DNA of 64,000 bases from Petunia secreta (taxonomy: Eukaryota > Streptophyta > Magnoliopsida > Solanales > Solanaceae), in the NCBI GenBank assembly GCA_029990175.1, contig JARKIP010000011.1, positions 4,030,001 through 4,094,000 on the forward strand, given 5' to 3'. Within the stretch, counting starts at the first letter, position 1, and the number at the start of each line of letters is the position of its first letter. Shown here piece by piece: positions 22,925-33,928 of the stretch. The notes beneath the pieces are model-generated. The model was not told where the DNA came from, did not search any database, and was given only the letters and a program-made list of their open reading frames with translations. Made by a program: the position numbers and the translations under genes.

Positions 22925-23734
22925 TGATATTTCCCACGATACACCACTTTACTGTTTTAAGGACCAGTTCCTTAAAATGTGTTCCTTTACTACACTATAT
23001 GCAGAATTAAAACTGAAAGTAAATGAACACCAGATATTAGCGTGGAAAAACCCCTTGAATCGGGATAAAAAAACCACGACCTACTTCTCAAGTAGGATTT
23101 CAACTTCACTATGTAAAAAGACCCACTTGGTTACAAGACTCCTTCTTACTAACCTAAGACTAACTCTAATCCTTTAGAGATCTTTCTCACGATCAGTGAA
23201 GTTGTGTCAAGTCCATGACTTGAACCAGAAAAGATACAACTCGATTATACTTACTACAGTTGAACTAAGACTTGAACTTTTACAAGATTCAATCTAAGGA
23301 ACAGGTTCTAACTTAGTTCCACTGTAGATAACTGATTACACAAATAAGCTAATGACTCTTTTAAGCTTTTTTTTGATTCTCTCTGTATTTGTGCATACTT
23401 CTATGGCTGATATGCTCCACATTTTATAGCTCCATCAGCCAAGAAGTCTTGATCAATTAGAACTCCAAATCTCCCATGAGTTTGAGTCCTAATTGGATTC
23501 TTCTCTTTAGAATCCGGATCTTCTATCCTTTATCCTTTATTTATGCAATCTTTTAGTATCCTTTTAGACCTGCATAATTATCAAGATAACCATTAGGTTT
23601 AGGATAATTAATAATATCTCAACTTAAATGATTTTTCATGAATTATCTATTTAGCTTCAGTGATTCAAAGGAACAACTCCTTTGAATCCGTTCCTTAATC
23701 ATCAGTCAAAACTCCAAGCTTATCCAAGCTAACA
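22925..23734 (-). repeat. 3' LTR of Copia-1
   Basis: 810 bp, with few substitutions against 31805-32614 (for example TTTTTTTTGATTC versus TTTTCTCGATTC near 23370). This suggests a fairly young insertion. Confidence 0.93.
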
Positions 23735-24193
23735 TTTTCCCCCTTTTTGATGATGACAAATTCATTAGCATAGCTGCATATCCTTAATGTCCTGAAGTAC
23801 AACTTAAGCTCAAAAAAAAAAAAAAAAAAACAGTAGAGACTTTATTCATCATTAAGGAACAGATATTCAACCAGGTATAAGTTCACGCAAAATCAGACTT
23901 ACTCTTCCCCCTTTTGGCATCAGTGAAAAGGTTGCATAAAAAATATAACTCAAGTGTTAGAATTAATCAGCACATAGCCATTGAGGCAACTCAAAATACA
24001 AACATAAATCAGATTAAAGCTACTGCAAAACAATGATATTAGCCATCAAAGACAATTCATTATTAATCAAAAGGTGAAACCAGGGGATACAAGCAAGTGT
24101 TACAGAATTATTCAAAGACTAGAGATGGAAAAGACTAAGGCACTAGACTAGGCTAAATCCCACTGGACAAAAGATGGCTTAAGGCTAAGGTGG
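23735..24193 (-). other. 3' untranslated region of Copia-1 with repeated polypurine tracts
   Basis: The minus sense shows AAAAAGGGGGAAAA directly beside the LTR (23735-23748) and a second CCAAAAGGGGGAAGAG about 160 bp upstream (~23906-23921). Multiple polypurine tracts are a described Sirevirus feature. A ~20-bp poly-A run on the plus strand lies at 23812-23830. Confidence 0.65.
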
Positions 24194-26128
24194 TCAGGAT
24201 GTGGAAGGACCAGGTCCCTGAGACTTGTTAAACAACTCAAACATCTGCTTGAGCATTCCCTCATTGGTCTCCTATGCCTTTGTGGCCTCTGCCTTCCAGT
24301 AATTTTTCTCTTCTTCCAACCTTGCTATTTCAGCAGCCTGGATAGCAACCTGTTGCCTCAGTGCCCTTTCCTTGTTGTTCAATGGCTGCCTCCCAACACC
24401 AACCTGTGGAGGATCAGCCTGAACATGCAAATCACAACTAATCAATGTGGCACAGCCAAACTTTTCCTTCTTAGCCGCCTTCACTACCCCTTCCAAGGGA
24501 ATCTTCAATTTTGCAAACACATCAGTTAAGATGAAACCAAACGGAAAGGAATGCTTCCTCTTCCCAGCTATCACCTTTTTGATCAGGTGGATCATAAATC
24601 TGGGCAAGTTGATATGCGTTTCAGTGTCCAACAGTTCCATAAGGACCAGGTCCATGAAACTGGCAATTCCTCTTTTCTCCTGCCTTGGCAGTACAATCTT
24701 GTTCACAAACTCGAACAACACTTGGTGCTGTGGGTGCATCTCACTTTTCTGCACAGCCCTGGGTTTTTCTTCCCCTTCATTCTCAGCAAACTTCCTAGTG
24801 ATCTCCAAATCAGTTGGCAAGTTTGTCAAGTCAGGCCATACCTTCTTGATATAATTATCATACCCAGTAAAAGGAATCCCCAGCAGCTCACCAAGTTCCC
24901 TGGTGTCAAACATAATCACATTGTTATTTACAGAGGCAGTAACCCTGTCACCTTTGATGGAGCAGTTCTTGTAGAACTCTTGCACCATCCCCTTCGCACA
25001 TCTGCCAGAAATCTGAAGGACCATGTCCCTCCAGCTCTGAGCATGCCGTTTTTGCAGCAACTATAACATTCCTTCTTCTTGTACATCAGATAATACTCTT
25101 CCCTTCAACACTTTCCTTGTAAGCATGTCATCATGAACACAATGTACAGCATCACCTCCCTCAGCTTCACTGTGACTTTCATCCCCAACAAAGGACTCAT
25201 CACTATCACTAGCAGAACTTTCATCCACAACAGTTCTTTTAGAGGACCTGGTCCTCTTAGCAGACTTTTCTGCAGCCTTCAGAGAACTTCTTGTTACTCG
25301 TCTTTGGGCCACTTTTCTTTTCTTCGACTGAGGCACAACCTCCTCAGCATCTGCCATCTCATCATCTTCACCAACACCATCAAATTCTATCTCCTCCACT
25401 TCTTCCTCTTCAACAGGGTCAACAATCTGTTTTCCTTTCCCTTTTCTGCTTCTTTCTAAAGCAGCAGATAAGTGTTCATCAGCCGCTTTAGCAGCACTTC
25501 TTGTCCTCCTAACCCCAGAAACAGGGGTTGAGACAGAAGGAATATGTCCTTTTGCCTTGGAGGAACTTTCACCTTTCTTCTTAATTCCTGGCTTATAACT
25601 ATCACTTATTTTCTTCAACTTAGCAGCAATTTCAGCAGTCACTTGGTCATCAATAGGTCCCTTTCTAGCTAATTTTCTTTTTAAACTCCTAATGTTGATC
25701 AAATCAACAAGAGGCCTATCACTCTCACTTATAGCATCATCAACATCTATAACATCCTCAACCTCTGGAGACCCCGATGACCCATGCATGGGTGCTTCCA
25801 ACCTTTTAACTGTTTCTTCTTCCCCCTCAAGAACAGCCTCAGACCCTTCTCCCTTTTTCTCCTCATCTATCACAACATTCAAAGGATAGGTAAAATTTAC
25901 CTGATACTGGTACAGAACCATAGCTCGTGACAAATCCTCAACCTGCTCAATAATTGATTCAGCCGTGGGAACTGGTCCTTCCCCCTGAATTTCAGGTTCA
26001 GGTACTTCTGGGATTATTTCAGGAATTTCAGGGTTTAGGTCATCGGTATCCATGGGTAAAGGAGGGTTGAGATTTTGTGGTTGTTCGGTAGTGGGTGCAG
26101 TTGAAGAATTTTCAGGAGAAAGAGACAT
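24194..26128 (-). pseudogene. Copia-1 extra ORF downstream of pol (env position)
   Basis: One frame of ~645 codons from the ATG at 26128 to TGA at 24194, interrupted by TAG codons at 25061-25063 and 24272-24274. The first ~350 residues are low-complexity: Pro/Glu-rich, then basic 'KKRKVAQRRVTRSSLKAAEK' type clusters (possible nuclear signals) and acidic stretches. The second part is globular ('WRDMVLQISGRCAKG', 'RELGELLGIPFTGYDNYIKK') and ends in a coiled-coil-like segment ('QAAEIARLEEEKNYWKAEAT'). Sireviruses often carry an extra ORF here, sometimes called env-like. I see no signal peptide or membrane segment, so an envelope role is not supported. The globular part resembles plant transposon-protein domains. 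Confidence 0.75.
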
Positions 26129-26769
26129 TCTAGCAATTCGAATTAAGAGATAATTGATTATTCTTTCTGAAATTTTGAGAATTCAGTTTGTGAACAAAGT
26201 AAAAGAATAATGGGGGAGAAGGAGTGTATTAATAGAATGAATTAGGTAGTAGAGATAGAGTATGAAACGATCACAATTACCTTAGCAAGACATGCAGCCG
26301 TTATGGACTCTCCTGGAGAAATAGAGCCGTTGGACAGTTAAGTCTCCTTTTCAGAGTGGGAACTATTCCTCCGATGGGACTCTTATGCAGTTTGGATATG
26401 GTTAGGAAACTTAGTGGGATTTATCCTAATTATAAGTTACCTATTGCCTTTGCACTTCTAAATTAACTGAATAATAACGAGTACATACTTGATTTTAACA
26501 CGAAAATTCAGTGTCCTTCCAATTTGCAACATTTTTGATCAATCTGAAATTCTAAGAGCATAAGGGTAACATCATTCAATTTTAGCAACTCTAAATAAGA
26601 AGTATGGCATAAGAGTATACGTTTAAGTATTAAGCTGGACTGAATCACTCATAATGACTTGAATAAAATTTATTTTAAGTGCAATTTTCTAGCCAATTAT
26701 GAAGTACAGCATTGATGATTTTATGTGAATTTAATCATCCCTAATTCCAACCTATTTCTTTCAAAATCA

Positions 26770-29700
26770 TCTCTACCTAGAGCTTTTGTATATATGTCAG
26801 CAATTTCTTTTCAGTGGGAGAAAATGCTATGATGATCAAACCTTTTTCATAGTTGTCTCTTAGGAAATGATGTCTTATATCAATGTGTTTAGTCCTTTTG
26901 TGATGCACTGGATTTGTTGTCATGTTAATAGCACTAGTGTTATCACAATAGATAGGAACAGTTCCTACATCAACACCAAAATCCTGTAATTATTATTTGA
27001 TCCATAAAAACTGTGAACAACATGAAGCAGCTGCCACATATTCAGCCTCAGCAGTGGAAAGTGCCACTGAATTTTATTTCTTGGTTCCCCAAGAAACAAA
27101 ACACTCACCAAGAAAATATGCCATACCTGAGGTACTTTTTCTATCAACAAGGAAACCTGCATAGTCAGCATCAGTATATCCAACAAGATTAAAACTACCA
27201 CCTTTTGGATACCAAAGTCCCAAGGGACCTGTTCCTTTAAGATACCTCAATATTCTTTTAACAGCTTTCAAATGAGATTCCTTAGGATCTGATTGAAACC
27301 TAGCACACAAACCAACACTGAACACAATATCAGGTCTACTAGCAGTTAGATAGAGTAGAGAACCAATCATACCTCTATACAATTTTTGATCAACTAATAT
27401 TCCATGTTCATCAAGATCCACTGTGTCAATTTTATTAGCATTATCCATATCAAATCTTTTAAGTAATTCCTTAACATACTTTTGTTGATGGATCATAGTT
27501 CCATTTGAGGTTTGCTTAATTTGTAAACCCAAAAAGAAATTGAGTTCACCCATCATGCTCATCTCAAACTCACTCCCCATCAAGTTTGCAAATTCCTTAC
27601 TTAAATTTTCACATGTAGCACCAAAGATTATATCATCTACATAAATTTGAACAATTAAGAGATGCTTACCTTTTTCTTTCAAAAACAATGTGCTATCAAT
27701 TTTACCTCTCTTGTATCCATGCTGGAGTAGAAATTTTGATAGCGTTTCATACCATGCTCTTGGTGCCTGCTTGAGCCCATACAAGGCCTTGTCCAACTTG
27801 TACACATGTTCAGGGAACTGTTCATTTTCAAAACCTAGAGGTTTCTTGACATATACTTTTTCTTTCAAGTAACCATTCAGAAATTCACTCTTAACATCCA
27901 TTTGATGTAGAGTAAATTCCATGTATGTAGAAAAGGCTATAAGAAGTCTTATTGCTTCCAGTCTTGCAACTGGAGCAAAAGTCTCATCATAGTCGATGCC
28001 CTCCTCTTGACTATATCCCTGAACAACTAGCCTGGCATTATTTCTTGTTACCATGCCATCCTCATCGAGTTTCTTTCTGAAAATCCATTTTGTTCCAATT
28101 ATGGACCTGTTCCTTGGCTTGGGTTCCAGATGCCAAACTTGACTCCTTTCGAATTGATTCAATTCCTCCTGCATAGCATTAATCCAATTTGCATCCTTCA
28201 CTGCTTCTTTCACATTTTTGGGTTCAACAAGAGATAGAAAAGCACTAAAGGCATACAGATTGTGATTTTTGACTGATGATCTAGTTTGAATCCCAGCAGT
28301 CTTATTTGAGATTATTTGATCCACAGGATGTGACCCTTGATACTTGTAAGTCTTGGGTGTCAATCCATTGTCAGAAGTCCTCTGCTGAGGAACAGTTCCT
28401 GATAGAGTAGCACTACCAGTTTGTGAGGTGGAATCAACAGTTGTTCCCCCTTTTTCTGTGCCACTCTTCTCAGTTCTGTCCTGAGGAACAGTTCCTTGCA
28501 GTTCACTTCTCATATCCAGAATCTGCATTTGTGGATCAAGTTCATAATCTTTCAGCATTCCAATTTCTTCATCCTCCTGTACCTGTTCTTGAGTGAGGCT
28601 GTCAGTTTCATCAAATTTTACATGCATGCTTTCTTCAATTTTCAATGTTTTCTTGTTAAACACCCTATAGGATTTACTATTTAAAGAATAGCCAACAAAG
28701 ATTCCCTCATTACTTCTAGGATCAAATTTTCCTAAGGCATCTTTCCCATTGTTGTGTATAAAATATTTGCAACCAAAAGCCCTAAGATGAGAGATATTTG
28801 GTTTTCTTCCCTTAAGCAACTCATATGGTGTCATACATCTATTTACTATGTAGCATGCAGTATTAATAGCCTCAGCCCAAAAGTTTTGTGGAATATTTCC
28901 AGATATTAACGTAGTCCTTGCCATTTCCTCTAGAGTCCTATTTTTCCTTTCCACTACACCATTTTGTTGTGGAGTTCAAGGTGAAGAAAAATTGTGATTA
29001 ATGCCATTTTCATTACAAAAATTGAAGAACATATGATTTTCAAATTCAGTTCCATGATCCGACCTAATGGCAACAATATGACTATCTAGAGTTCTTTCTT
29101 AGCAAAAATTGAAAATGCATTAAATGCTTCTTCTTTAGATGCAAGAAATATAGTCCATGTAAATCTGGAGTAATCATCAACCAATACCATAACATACTTC
29201 TTACCTCCACGACTCATTGTTCTCATTGGACCACATAAATCCATATGGACCAGTTCCAAAGGTTTAGTGGTACTTACCTGTTTCTTCGGTTTGAAGGAGG
29301 ATTTTACCTGCTTCCCCCTGGCACATGCTTCACATACTTTTTCATCATTAAACTTGATGTTAGGAAGACCTATCACCAAATCCTTTCACACAAGTTTGTT
29401 CAATTGTGAAAGACTGGCATGTCCTAGTCTTTTGTGCCATAGGAGGGGATCATTTTGCACCACACTTAAGCAACTCAAGTTTCCATCAGATAGTGTCAGC
29501 AAGTCTACTTTGTAGATATTTCCATGCCTGTTTCCTAATCTCTCCAGAAGTTTGGTTAGTCACAGTGCATCCAGTAGATGAGAAATTAACATTATTACCT
29601 TTATCACACAATTGAGATATACTCAATAAGCAATGCTTCAGCCCATCTACTAGAAACACATTGTCTATACTATGTGAATCAGACCTACTACCTTTCCAAT

Positions 29701-29856
29701 GCCTATGCTTTCCCCTTTCTTACCATTACCGAAGGAAACACTTCCTCCTTGAAAGGCTGAGAGTGAAAGGAACAGTTCCTTGTGCCCTGTTATGTGCCTT
29801 GAGCAACCACTGTCCATGTACCATTTGTGGTTTACCTCCTTCACTCTAGCCTGCAA
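26770..29856 (-). pseudogene. pol: Copia-1 pol: protease, integrase, reverse transcriptase, RNase H
   Basis: Protease at 29856-29665 ('WYMDSGCSRHITG'). Integrase with the GAG-pre-integrase motif (LWHKRLGHASL, ~29450) and core at 29379-29086 ('LVHMDLCGPM'), then 28954 onward ('WAEAINTACYIVNRCM'). Reverse transcriptase (RVT_2, ~28200-27500) has 'QMDVKSEFLNGYL', 'YGLKQAPRAWY' and the catalytic 'YVDDIIF'. RNase H has 'GYTDADYAG' and, past a stop, 'ALSTAEAEYVAAA' and 'IYCDNTSAI'. Damage: frame breaks after protease (~29690), near 29085 and 28960; a 21-bp in-frame deletion after 'NRCMT' relative to Copia-2; TAA at 27074-27076 (probably once CAA); further stops near 26985. Confidence 0.88.
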
Positions 29857-29863
29857 AAGAAAA

Positions 29864-31755
29864 CTAGGGGTTAATTTTAAGAACCCAAACTAGTTTGGGT
29901 TCCTTTTCTTTAGAAAAAGGATGAATCAGATCTCTCCTAGCCCAGAATGGTAATGGTTTCTTTGTGTGAACAGTTTTCTTTCTTACAGAATGTTGAACAG
30001 GTTTATAGGACCTATTCCTCTGTCTCACAGAATTTTGAACAGGTTTATAGGACCTGTTCCTCTGGGCAACCCTTTTTAAAGATTGACAATTTTTTTTCCG
30101 GTGACCAGTATTCCCACAATGAGTGCATAGCCAGTTTTCAGGAAGTGATAAGTACTTACTCTTTGGATCCCATTTGGATGAAGACTGTGCTTTCATGAGT
30201 CCAATACCCTTCTGTTACTACTATGATTTTCTTGTAACCATTCTAGTGTTTCAGAAGACTTGTTCCATTCTACAGTTTTTCTTAGCTCCATTTTTATTTT
30301 AACCAAGTCTTCTTCCAAAGATCTTATCTTCTCATCTTTTTTGCACAGTTCATCAACTGTGACTTTCAGTTTCTCTTCAGCAATGATCTGATGAGAATTA
30401 GCAATACCTTTACCTTTTTCAACTGTTTTAACATTTTCTAATTCCTGAACAATTCATTCAAGTGTTAGGACCTGTTCCTCAAGCATGCTAATCTTTCTTT
30501 TCAGAAAATCATTTTTAATTATTTCCTCTTTGCATTCTGCTTCTAAACAATCAGTTTCATCATGCAGTTGATGATTTCCATCCCTCAGAGATTTAAATTC
30601 ATTTAGCACAGTATGAAATACTTTAACCAATTTTTCTCTAGACATGCTTTTTACATCTTGTTTAAGTTTAGAAACAAATACCTCAGCATCTTCTTCATTT
30701 TCGAAATCTCCAAGAGCCATTAGAGCAAGATCCTCATCCAGATCATCATCAGTTATTTCGTCTTCACTGTCTTGCCATCCTGCAACCATTGCTTTGGGAT
30801 TTCCACTTTTCTTATGGACCTGTTCCCTAGCCTTTTTCCTTTCCTCAATAAATATCTTCCTCCATTCTCCTTCCATAATTGGACATTTGCTGATGTAGTG
30901 CTCCGTGATTCCACATTTGTGGCATTCTCCAGCCTGTTTCATGTTAGAAGACCTACCTTGTCCACTAATCGCCTTTTTCTTAATCAAATATTTCTGAACA
31001 TTTTTAGCGATAAGGACCAGTTCCTTATCATCAATAATCTTATCAGCAGTAGTCAAGGCTAGGTTAGGTTCAGTTGTAACTGGTACTCCTATGTTTTTAA
31101 CCTTTTTCCTTAGTTCATAAGTCTTTAAATTGCCTATAAGCTCATGTAAGGATAGAGTGGTTAAATCTTTGCTTTCTATGATAGCACAAGCTTTGATCTC
31201 CCAAGAATCTGGAAGAACCCTAGTTAGAATCTTTTCTACTCTATTTTCCACAGTTAAAACCCTTCCCAAAGAAATAAGTTCAGAAGCAATGGCATTAAAT
31301 CTAGTATACATTTCAGAGATTGACTCTTCTTCTTTCATTTTAAAACTTTCATATTCAGCATAAAGAAGTGTACCTCTAGACCTTTTTACCCGACTTGTTC
31401 CTTCATGTGCAACTTGTAGAGCATCCCAAATCTCCTTTACAGTGGTATACCCTCTGATTCTAGTGCATTCGTCAGGACTGAGTCCACCAACAAGCCACTT
31501 CCTATCTTTTGCATTCTTTTCCCATTGCTTTATGTCTTCAGCAGTGCATTCTTTCCTGGTTTTGGGAACATCATTTCCCTCAGCATCCTTCTTTATTGGG
31601 ATCATGGGACCTTCAGTCACTATGTCCCATAATTCATAGTCCTCTGCTTGAAGATGATCACGCATCCTTTCCTTCCACCATGAATAGTATTTCCCATTGA
31701 AAAAAGGAGCTCTAACCATTGACTGACCCTCACTGTTCTCTCGTGATGTAATCAT
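29864..31755 (-). pseudogene. gag: Copia-1 gag with two zinc knuckles
   Basis: Starts at the ATG at 31755, about 30 bp after the primer site. A UBN2/Copia gag core ('YYSWWKERMRDHLQAEDYEL', 'LYAEYESFKMKEEESISEMY') is followed by a first CCHC knuckle (CHKCGITEHYISKC), an acidic segment, a coiled-coil-like stretch and a second knuckle (CTHCGNTGHRKKNC, ~30105). Damage: TGA at 30454-30456 and a one-base deletion near 30215 relative to Copia-2. The frame ends at a TAG/TAA just before a CTTTTGCAG acceptor-like sequence that opens the pol frame; Copia-2 has the same junction. Confidence 0.88.
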
Positions 31756-31787
31756 CTAATCCTAGGTGTTAGCCTTTTCAAGGATAA

Positions 31788-31803
31788 CCCACTCTGATAC
31801 CAA
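31788..31803 (-). other. Primer-binding site of Copia-1 (initiator tRNA-Met)
   Basis: The minus sense TGGTATCAGAGTGGG lies 2 bases after the 5' LTR. TGGTATCAGAGC is the complement of the 3' end of plant initiator tRNA-Met; here the last matching base is changed (AGC to AGT). Confidence 0.85.
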
Positions 31804-31804
31804 T

Positions 31805-32614
31805 TGATATTTCCCACGATACACCACTTTACTGCTTTAAGGACCAGTTCCTTAAAATGTGTTCCTTTACTACACTATATGCGAAATTAAAACTGAAAGT
31901 AAATGAACACCAGATATTAGCGTGGAAAAACCCCTTGAATCGGGATAAAAAAACCACGACCTACTTCTCAAGTAGGATTTCAACTTCACTATGTAAAAAG
32001 ACCTACTTGGTTACAAAAATCCTTCTTACTAACCTAGGACTAACTCTAATCCTTTAGTGATCTTTCTCACGATCAGTGAAGTTGTGTCAAGTCCACGACT
32101 TGAACCAGAAAAGATACAACTCGATTATACTTACTACAGTTGAACTAAGACTTGAACTTTTACAAGATTCAATCTAAGGAACAGGTTCTAACTTAGTTCC
32201 ACTGTAGCTAACTGATTACACAAATAAGCTAATGACTCTTTTAAGCTTTTTCTCGATTCTCTCTATATTTGTGCATACTTCTATGGCTGATATGCTCCAC
32301 GTTTTATAGCTCCATCAGCCAAGAAGTCTTGATCAATTAGAACTCCAAAGCTCCCATGAGTTTGAGTCCTAATTGGATTCTTCTCTTTAGAATCCGGATC
32401 TTCTATCCTTTATCCTTTATTTATGCAATCTTTTCGTATCCGTTTAGACCTGCATAATTATCAGGATAACCATTAGGTTTAGGATAATTAATAATATCTC
32501 AACTTAAACGATTTTGCATGAATTATCTATTTAGCTGCAGTGATTCAAAGGAACAGGTCCTTTGAATCCGTTCCTTAATCATCAGTCAAAACTCCAAGCT
32601 TATCCAAGCTAACA
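31805..32614 (-). repeat. 5' LTR of Copia-1
   Basis: 810 bp, pair of 22925-23734; TGTTAGC at 32614 (minus sense) to ATATCA at 31805. Confidence 0.93.
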
Positions 32615-32717
32615 CCTTGCCCTTGGGGGCTTTACTAGTCGAGGCGACTCCTAGCTTTTGCCTTTGTGCAGCAGGTGTCACAGAGGAAGAAGAGGCCTTT
32701 TGTGTTGTTTTCACCAT
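32615..32717 (-). pseudogene. E2 env-position ORF, N-terminal part
   Basis: ATG at 32715-32717 (minus) opens a Ser/Thr/Ala/Lys-rich frame of ~34 codons that runs without a stop to the Copia-1 insertion. It resumes in the same frame at 22919 once the CCTTG duplication is counted once. No signal peptide is visible. Confidence 0.7.
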
Positions 32718-33821
32718 AGTACCTGCACCATTAAGTCCTATCGTTAGAATCCAATTCGAACAAGTGATAGACTCTCTTGCAACCCTGACAGATTATCGAT
32801 GAACATGGGCACTTGAAGCGCCTTGAAGTGTTACATTAGTGTCTTGGGACTCAGACTTCCCAGGGGTAATCATGAAACAACTCAATCCATAGCTAGTTTA
32901 CAATGAAGCGATGTGCACAAACGGGGAATGAGCACCCCACACTTATACCTACCTATACTACAACGACTTGAAAACACTCACTCAACAAAACTTAACCAAG
33001 GAAAAATGAACGGGGCAGCACTACAGGGAACAATCAGGCAGCAACACATAGCAAGCGCGACAATGGTTTATAACTTAGTTCGCGCTTTGATCAATTCAAA
33101 TTCCACACAACCTCGATCAATTCTAAACATTTAGGGCATCAAGTAGTTCATGTTATGCCTACTAATCGTTATGCTACTCAGACTTCGCATGATTGAACTT
33201 TTAGTCACTTAGGCAATTTATCAAACATGTGGTGTGCTCTGAATTCAATTTCAAAGCTCATTGATATTTAAAGGTATTGAATCCTCCTAAATTTTTGGGA
33301 GATCGCTTTCAGAGTTTCAGTGTGAATCAAACAAAGTTCTTGTGATATACAGCCCGCTAAAAATTCACAACTATGAAGCACACACAACCATGGCTACATG
33401 TAAGAGAGAAGGGACTGTTTGACGGGGACCAAGACTGTGGAGAAAGAACAAGAAGTAGAGAAACATACTTGATCAGTGGCAATTCAATGGAGAAGATGGA
33501 TGTTGAATGATTGCAAAGAAATCTTTTTAGTATGCCTTAGGTCAATTTTTTTTTCTCTGTTTGTTTTGTGAAACACAGTGAAGGCGGGAATAGAGGAGTG
33601 TGTTTTATGTTTTAATTTTTTGCGGGTCAACGGGTCAAGACCGGGTTGACCCGAAAAATATTTTGTTTAAAACTTACCTGCGATGGAGGGGGCCACGCCC
33701 TGAGATCGCCTTGAGCTGAAAGGAATCACTGCCTAACTAGAAGCGATCGCGGGAGCGTCGCTCTGTATGCTTTTCGTGTAATTTTTTATTTATTTATTTA
33801 TATTTGTGTTTACATACAAAG
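32718..33821 (-). other. E2 non-coding stretch between integrase and env-position ORF
   Basis: No frame of note on either strand; it would be the leader of the env-position ORF. A T-run at 33547-33558 (plus) is the only low-complexity feature. Confidence 0.5.
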
Positions 33822-33870
33822 CTCGGGTTGCCTCCCGAGAAGCGCCTTAGTTAACGTCGTGGCACGACGG
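33822..33870 (-). other. Conserved post-pol block of E2
   Basis: The minus sense holds the perfect palindrome GTCGTGCCACGAC, then TTAACTAAGGCGCTTC, then CTCGGGAGGCAACCCGAG, itself able to form a stem (CTCGGG/CCCGAG). It matches 11336-11382 of E1 in all three parts. Confidence 0.65.
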
Positions 33871-33928
33871 TTACAATTTACGGTTCTCACAACGAAACGG
33901 AGGTACGATGATCCACCAAACCTCTCCA

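Larger units (their letters stand above)
22925..32614 (-). mobile_element. Copia-1: Sirevirus-type Copia retrotransposon, nearly full length but dead
   Basis: Two 810-bp LTRs (22925-23734 and 31805-32614; TGTTAGC...AAATATCA in the minus sense) bound it. The 5-bp target duplication CCTTG flanks it at 22920-22924 and 32615-32619. Minus-strand order: 5' LTR, initiator-Met primer site, gag with two zinc knuckles, protease, integrase, reverse transcriptase, RNase H, an extra ORF, multiple polypurine tracts, 3' LTR. The extra ORF and multiple polypurine tracts are Sirevirus (SIRE/Maximus) marks. It cuts E2's env-position ORF. Confidence 0.93.

Noticed and set aside
24272..26128. Envelope glycoprotein in Copia-1
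   Set aside because: No signal peptide, no membrane segment and no Cys pattern; the protein is charged, with nuclear-signal-like and coiled-coil parts.
27074..28954. Functional Copia polymerase
   Set aside because: The frame is long and the YVDD motif is intact, but protease and integrase are frame-shifted, RNase H has stops and gag is truncated, so the element cannot act alone.
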